This document shows, piece after piece, positions 60,770 to 64,000 of a stretch of 64,000 nucleotides of DNA; the stretch's first letter is position 1; each line of letters starts with the position of its first letter. Location: assembly GCF_017357245.1 (NCBI RefSeq), contig NZ_CP071612.1, forward strand, positions 1,057,001-1,121,000, written 5' to 3'. Made by a program: the position numbers and the translations under genes. The notes under the pieces were generated by a model. It did no database searches. It saw only the letters and a program-made list of their open reading frames with translations, and had not been told where the DNA came from. Source of the DNA: Rhizobium bangladeshense. Its GTDB lineage: Bacteria > Pseudomonadota > Alphaproteobacteria > Rhizobiales > Rhizobiaceae.

Positions 60770-61474
60770 ATGTCGCTCCTGACAATCATTCAGAACGTCT
60801 GCGCGGAGATCGACCTCGATCCGCCGGCGGCCGTCATGTCCTCGGCGGATCCGCAGATCATGCAGCTGCGCATCCTTTCCACCCGCGCCGGCCGCGACCT
60901 GGTGCGGGCCCATGACTGGTCGGCGCTGATGGTACGGCGGCAATTCCAGGCGACGGGTGCTGCGCCCGAGCCGGCCGAACCGCCTGCCGACTGGGACCGC
61001 TTCGCCGCCAATGCGCGGATATGGAACGTCTCGCGCCTGTGGGCGCTGAACGGCCCGGTGGAACCGCAGACCTGGCAGCGCCACACCATCCTCAATGCCA
61101 ATCCGGTGCCGCAGATCTGGCGCATGGCGGCAGGCAGGCTCGACATCTACCCGAATATTGCCGGTGAGACGATCGAATACGCCTATATCTCCGGTTTCTG
61201 GGTGGCGGTGAACGGCGGCGCGGCCACTGCCGCCAACTGGGCTAACGACACCGACACGGCGCTTTTTCCCGAAGAGCTGCTCGAACTCTCGCTGATCTGG
61301 CGCTGGAAGCGGGCCAAGGGCCTCGATTATGGCGAGGAGCTCGCCTCTTTCGAACGATCCAAGGAAGCCGCCATCGGCGCCGACCGCGCCGCTGGGCCTG
61401 TCGACCTTTCGCTGCCGGCGAGGGGAGAGACGCCCGAGAATTACTGGCCCGGCACGATCACGGTGACGCCATGA
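60770..61474 (+). CDS. Head-tail adaptor (P22 gp4-like)
   Basis: 234 residues. N-terminal SLLTIIQNVCAEIDLDPPAA and then VRAHDWSALM, LWRWKRAKGLDYGEELASFE. The composition and the location right before a gp10-like gene match the tail adaptor of podoviruses that docks under the portal. ATG 60770. Its stop overlaps the next start (ATGA). Confidence 0.7.
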   Translation: MSLLTIIQNVCAEIDLDPPAAVMSSADPQIMQLRILSTRAGRDLVRAHDWSALMVRRQFQATGAAPEPAEPPADWDRFAANARIWNVSRLWALNGPVEPQTWQRHTILNANPVPQIWRMAAGRLDIYPNIAGETIEYAYISGFWVAVNGGAATAANWANDTDTALFPEELLELSLIWRWKRAKGLDYGEELASFERSKEAAIGADRAAGPVDLSLPARGETPENYWPGTITVTP

Positions 61475-63294
61475 CCCGCAGACCTGTTCCCTCGAACGGC
61501 CGCACCCGCCGCGTTTCGCCAGGCAAAGACTGGATCGCGCCGATCGGCGGCTGGCGTACCGATGTCGAAATGGCCGATATGCCCGAAGATGCCGCCTTCC
61601 AGCTCGACAACTTCTTTCCCGAGGCCAACCGCGTGCGCGCCCGCTACGGTTTCCTCGCCTTTGCCACCGGCCTCGGCGCCGATGTGCAGACGGTCATTCC
61701 CTATTCCGGCGTGACCAACAGGCTGTTTGCCGCCGCCGGCGACAAGATCTTCGACGTGACCGTGGGCGGGGCGGCCGGCGCGCCTGTCGTCTCGGGCCTC
61801 GCCAGCGCCCACTGGTCGGTGCAGCAGTATACCAACCCGGCCGGCCAGGAATTCCTGCGTCTCGTCAACGGCCTCGATACGCCGCTGATCTTCAACGGCA
61901 GCTCCTGGACGAACAATTTCCTGGTGGGCACGGCAACGCTCGCCACTCAGAATGTCGCCGTCCGCAACACCGCATACACCCTGAGCTTCTTCGGCACCGG
62001 TTCCGTCACGCTCTCCGGCGCTTTCGCCGGCACGCTGAACGGAACGGGCGTCGGCAACCGGGTGTCGCTCACCTTCACCCCGGCGGCCGGCACGCTCACC
62101 CTCACCGCGACGGGAACGGTCACCAATGCGCAGCTCGAAAAGGGCTCGGCCGCCACGCCCTATGTGCCCTCGACGATGATCACCGGGATTCCGGACGCCT
62201 CGCTGCTCAGCGCCGTCACCGCCTATCGCTCGCGGCTGTGGTTCATCGAAAAGAATTCGACCAATGTCTGGTACCTCGCCACCGACGCCGTCAGCGGCGC
62301 GGCGACGGTTCTGCCCGTCGGCGGCAACATGAAATATGGCGGCGCGCTGGTGGCGATCAACGTCTGGACCATCCCGGTTGCCACCGGCCTGCAGCAATGC
62401 CTGGTGCTGATCTCCTCGGAAGGCGAGGTGATCGTCTTCCAGGGATCCGATCCGTCGAGTGCCGCGAACTGGGGTCTGATCGGCACCTTCAAGCTCGGCC
62501 GGCCGCTTGGGCTCGATCGATGCCTGCTCTCGGTCGGCGCCGATCTCGCGATCATGACGACCGACGGCATCGTGCCGATCACCAAGGCGGTGCAGCTCGA
62601 TCGCGGCGCGACCAGCCTCGGCGCCATCACCGCCCGGATCGGCCCGACATGGCGCGAAACGGTGGCCGCGACCGGCACGACCTCCGAGGAGTGGCAGCTA
62701 TCGAGTTTCCCGGCGCGCCAGATGGCGATCGTCAACCTGCCGTCCTCCTTCGGCCCCTACCAATATGTCATGAACACCGAGACCGGCGCCTGGTGCCGCT
62801 TCGTCGGCATGCCCGCCTCCTGCTGGGCGACCTGGCAGGACCGGCTGTTTTTCGGGGCCGCCGATGGGACGCTATACGAGGCCGAGGTTGGGGCAAACGA
62901 CAATGGCGCGGCGATCGACGCGCTGATGGTCGGCGCCTGGAGCCGCTTCGGCGACGGGCTCTCGACCAAGCTATCGAAGCTGATCGGGGTGACGGCCGAG
63001 ATCGGCGTTTCCACGCTGATGTATGGCGGCATTTCGGTCGACTACCAGACGAAGGTGCCGACAGCGCTTCTGTCGTCCGTCGAGAACAATGCGGCGGCGA
63101 AATGGGGAACGGCGGTCTGGGGTGTGTCGAAATTCCCCGGCATTTCGCTGGTGCGCAAATTTGCCTCCGCCGGCGGCGCGGGTTCGGCCTTGGCGCCGAC
63201 CATCCGCGCGCTGATCTCGGGCTCATCAGGCTCCGTCTCGGAAGCCGCCGTCGTCGGCGGTTCGCTGCTTTATGAGAGGGGCGCGCCGATTTGA
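61471..63294 (+). CDS. Podovirus tail protein (gp10-like, tail-needle/stabilisation type)
   Basis: 607 residues. N-terminal KDWIAPIGGWRTDVEMADMP and DNFFPEANRVRARYGFLAF, a central IG-like region (GTLNGTGVGNRVSLTFTPAA), then repeated beta structure to the end. The pattern matches the P22 gp10/T7-type tail tube or stabilisation protein that follows the adaptor. ATG 61471 overlaps the adaptor stop; TTG of the next gene overlaps its stop. Confidence 0.75.
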   Translation: MTRRPVPSNGRTRRVSPGKDWIAPIGGWRTDVEMADMPEDAAFQLDNFFPEANRVRARYGFLAFATGLGADVQTVIPYSGVTNRLFAAAGDKIFDVTVGGAAGAPVVSGLASAHWSVQQYTNPAGQEFLRLVNGLDTPLIFNGSSWTNNFLVGTATLATQNVAVRNTAYTLSFFGTGSVTLSGAFAGTLNGTGVGNRVSLTFTPAAGTLTLTATGTVTNAQLEKGSAATPYVPSTMITGIPDASLLSAVTAYRSRLWFIEKNSTNVWYLATDAVSGAATVLPVGGNMKYGGALVAINVWTIPVATGLQQCLVLISSEGEVIVFQGSDPSSAANWGLIGTFKLGRPLGLDRCLLSVGADLAIMTTDGIVPITKAVQLDRGATSLGAITARIGPTWRETVAATGTTSEEWQLSSFPARQMAIVNLPSSFGPYQYVMNTETGAWCRFVGMPASCWATWQDRLFFGAADGTLYEAEVGANDNGAAIDALMVGAWSRFGDGLSTKLSKLIGVTAEIGVSTLMYGGISVDYQTKVPTALLSSVENNAAAKWGTAVWGVSKFPGISLVRKFASAGGAGSALAPTIRALISGSSGSVSEAAVVGGSLLYERGAPI

Positions 63295-63707
63295 TCGTCT
63301 CCGAACCGCGCGAGGAGATCGCCGCCTGGGTCGGCGCCAGGATCGGCGTGGAGTTCCACCCACCCTACACCACGCTTGCCCATGTCGACCGCGGCCGGAT
63401 CATCGCCGGCTTCATCTTCAACGCCTGGACTGAGCACGACATCGAGATCTCGCTCGCCGCCGACCGGCTGTCGCTGACGCTGATGCGGGCAGTGTACGAC
63501 TATGTCGTCAACCAGCTCGGCTGCCGCCGCGCCACCTGCCGCACCCGCGCCGATAACAGCAAGGCCCAGACGCTGCTCGAAAGATGCGGCGCCCGGCAGG
63601 AAGGCCGCCAGCACGGCTATTTCGGCGATTGCGACGCGCTGCTTTACGCCATCATGAAAGAGGATTTTCCCTATGGTCTCCACGCCAAAGGCCCCCAAGG
63701 CGCCTGA
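63291..63707 (+). CDS. GNAT-like acetyltransferase, phage-encoded
   Basis: 138 residues with the GNAT pattern: HVDRGRIIAGFIFNAWTEHD, then YDYVVNQLGCRRATCRTRAD, the acetyl-CoA loop around QLGCRRA and LLERCGARQEGRQHGYFGDC. The TTG at 63291 overlaps the preceding TGA (TTGA), as in the toxin gene. GNAT genes between tail genes occur in many podophages; the target is unknown. Confidence 0.75.
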   Translation: MIVSEPREEIAAWVGARIGVEFHPPYTTLAHVDRGRIIAGFIFNAWTEHDIEISLAADRLSLTLMRAVYDYVVNQLGCRRATCRTRADNSKAQTLLERCGARQEGRQHGYFGDCDALLYAIMKEDFPYGLHAKGPQGA

Positions 63708-64000
63708 TCCGACCCAAACCGCGGCGGCACAGACGGCCACCAACGTCGACACCGCCATCGCCAATGCGGGCCTCAGCCACACCAACCAGTATACGCCGGA
63801 TGGCTCGCTGGAATACAAGGTCACCGGCTATCAGACGATGACCGACCAGAACGGCAAAACATACCAATTGCCAACCTATTCCGCCTATCAGACCTATTCG
63901 CCCGAGAACCAGGCGATCTACGACCAGACGCAGCAGACGCAGCTCGGCCTGGCGAGGCTCGCCAACGACCAGACCCGCAAGGTCTCCGGCATCCTCGGCA
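63673..64000 (+). CDS. Phage internal virion / tail protein, partial (C-terminus outside window)
   Basis: 109 codons, open at the right edge. MVSTPKAPKAPDPTQTAAAQ and TYSPENQAIYDQTQQTQLGL match the start of the large proline- and glutamine-rich internal virion/tail proteins found after the GNAT gene in these phages. ATG 63673 overlaps the GNAT gene by 35 bp. Identity is supported by order more than by sequence. Confidence 0.65.
   Translation, partial: MVSTPKAPKAPDPTQTAAAQTATNVDTAIANAGLSHTNQYTPDGSLEYKVTGYQTMTDQNGKTYQLPTYSAYQTYSPENQAIYDQTQQTQLGLARLANDQTRKVSGILG

Overview
The window looks like a chromosomal stretch of a fast-growing Rhizobium, probably of the R. leguminosarum/etli group. The signs are high GC, a rhizobial gene repertoire (DUF982, DUF6494, TolB/TPR-type adenylate cyclases, ArsR-SRPBCC pairs, a PspA-YiaAB module) and a very high density of rhizobial palindromic intergenic repeats. 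The genus is inferred from content; no search was run.

Layout. 0-15.6 kb is core-like sequence: a partial SDR, a TetR-controlled PspA/YiaAB envelope-stress pair with three operators, a 1131-codon LplT-Aas phospholipid-repair fusion, a 2.3 kb palindrome mosaic that carries a GIY-YIG gene, a TetA-like exporter with a decayed copy of itself nearby, a SerC-SerA-like fusion enzyme, a lipoprotein and tRNA-Pro(CGG). 15.7-21.2 kb holds a toxin-antitoxin pair and the early/immunity region of a prophage: a CI/S24 repressor, two sets of GGTAT-N5-ATACC operators, a leftward operon and a rightward operon with GcrA-like and LuxR-type HTH proteins.

21.2-50.6 kb is about 29 kb of mostly non-phage genes: ArsR/SDR, two TolB-TPR nucleotide cyclases, an EF-G-like GTPase, a TrkA/TrkH potassium system, a DUF1326/DUF2182 pair, two ArsR-SRPBCC operons (one ending in a GST gene, one followed by a GFA gene), a sialidase-like protein, a three-gene stress-type operon (DUF1469, DUF3618), hydrolases, an AAC(3)-like enzyme and a YidB-like protein. 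Relics of at least two IS families (ISL3-like, IS66-like) lie in it. 50.6-64 kb is the late module of a podovirus-type phage: spike-base-like protein, TerS, TerL, portal, scaffold, major capsid, tail adaptor, tail-needle-type protein, GNAT and the start of an internal virion protein. Two genes in the opposite orientation (VOC and nucleotidyltransferase) interrupt it.

The early and late phage modules point the same way and could be two halves of one prophage. Both junctions with the 29 kb block are arrays of the same palindromic repeat family. No integrase, lysis genes or att repeats are visible inside the window.

The most unusual structure is at 6.45-8.6 kb. A roughly 125-130 bp unit made of two inverted palindromes around a short core is repeated. 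In one copy the same ends enclose a complete GIY-YIG nuclease gene instead of the short core, as if the short units were non-autonomous derivatives of a nuclease-bearing element.
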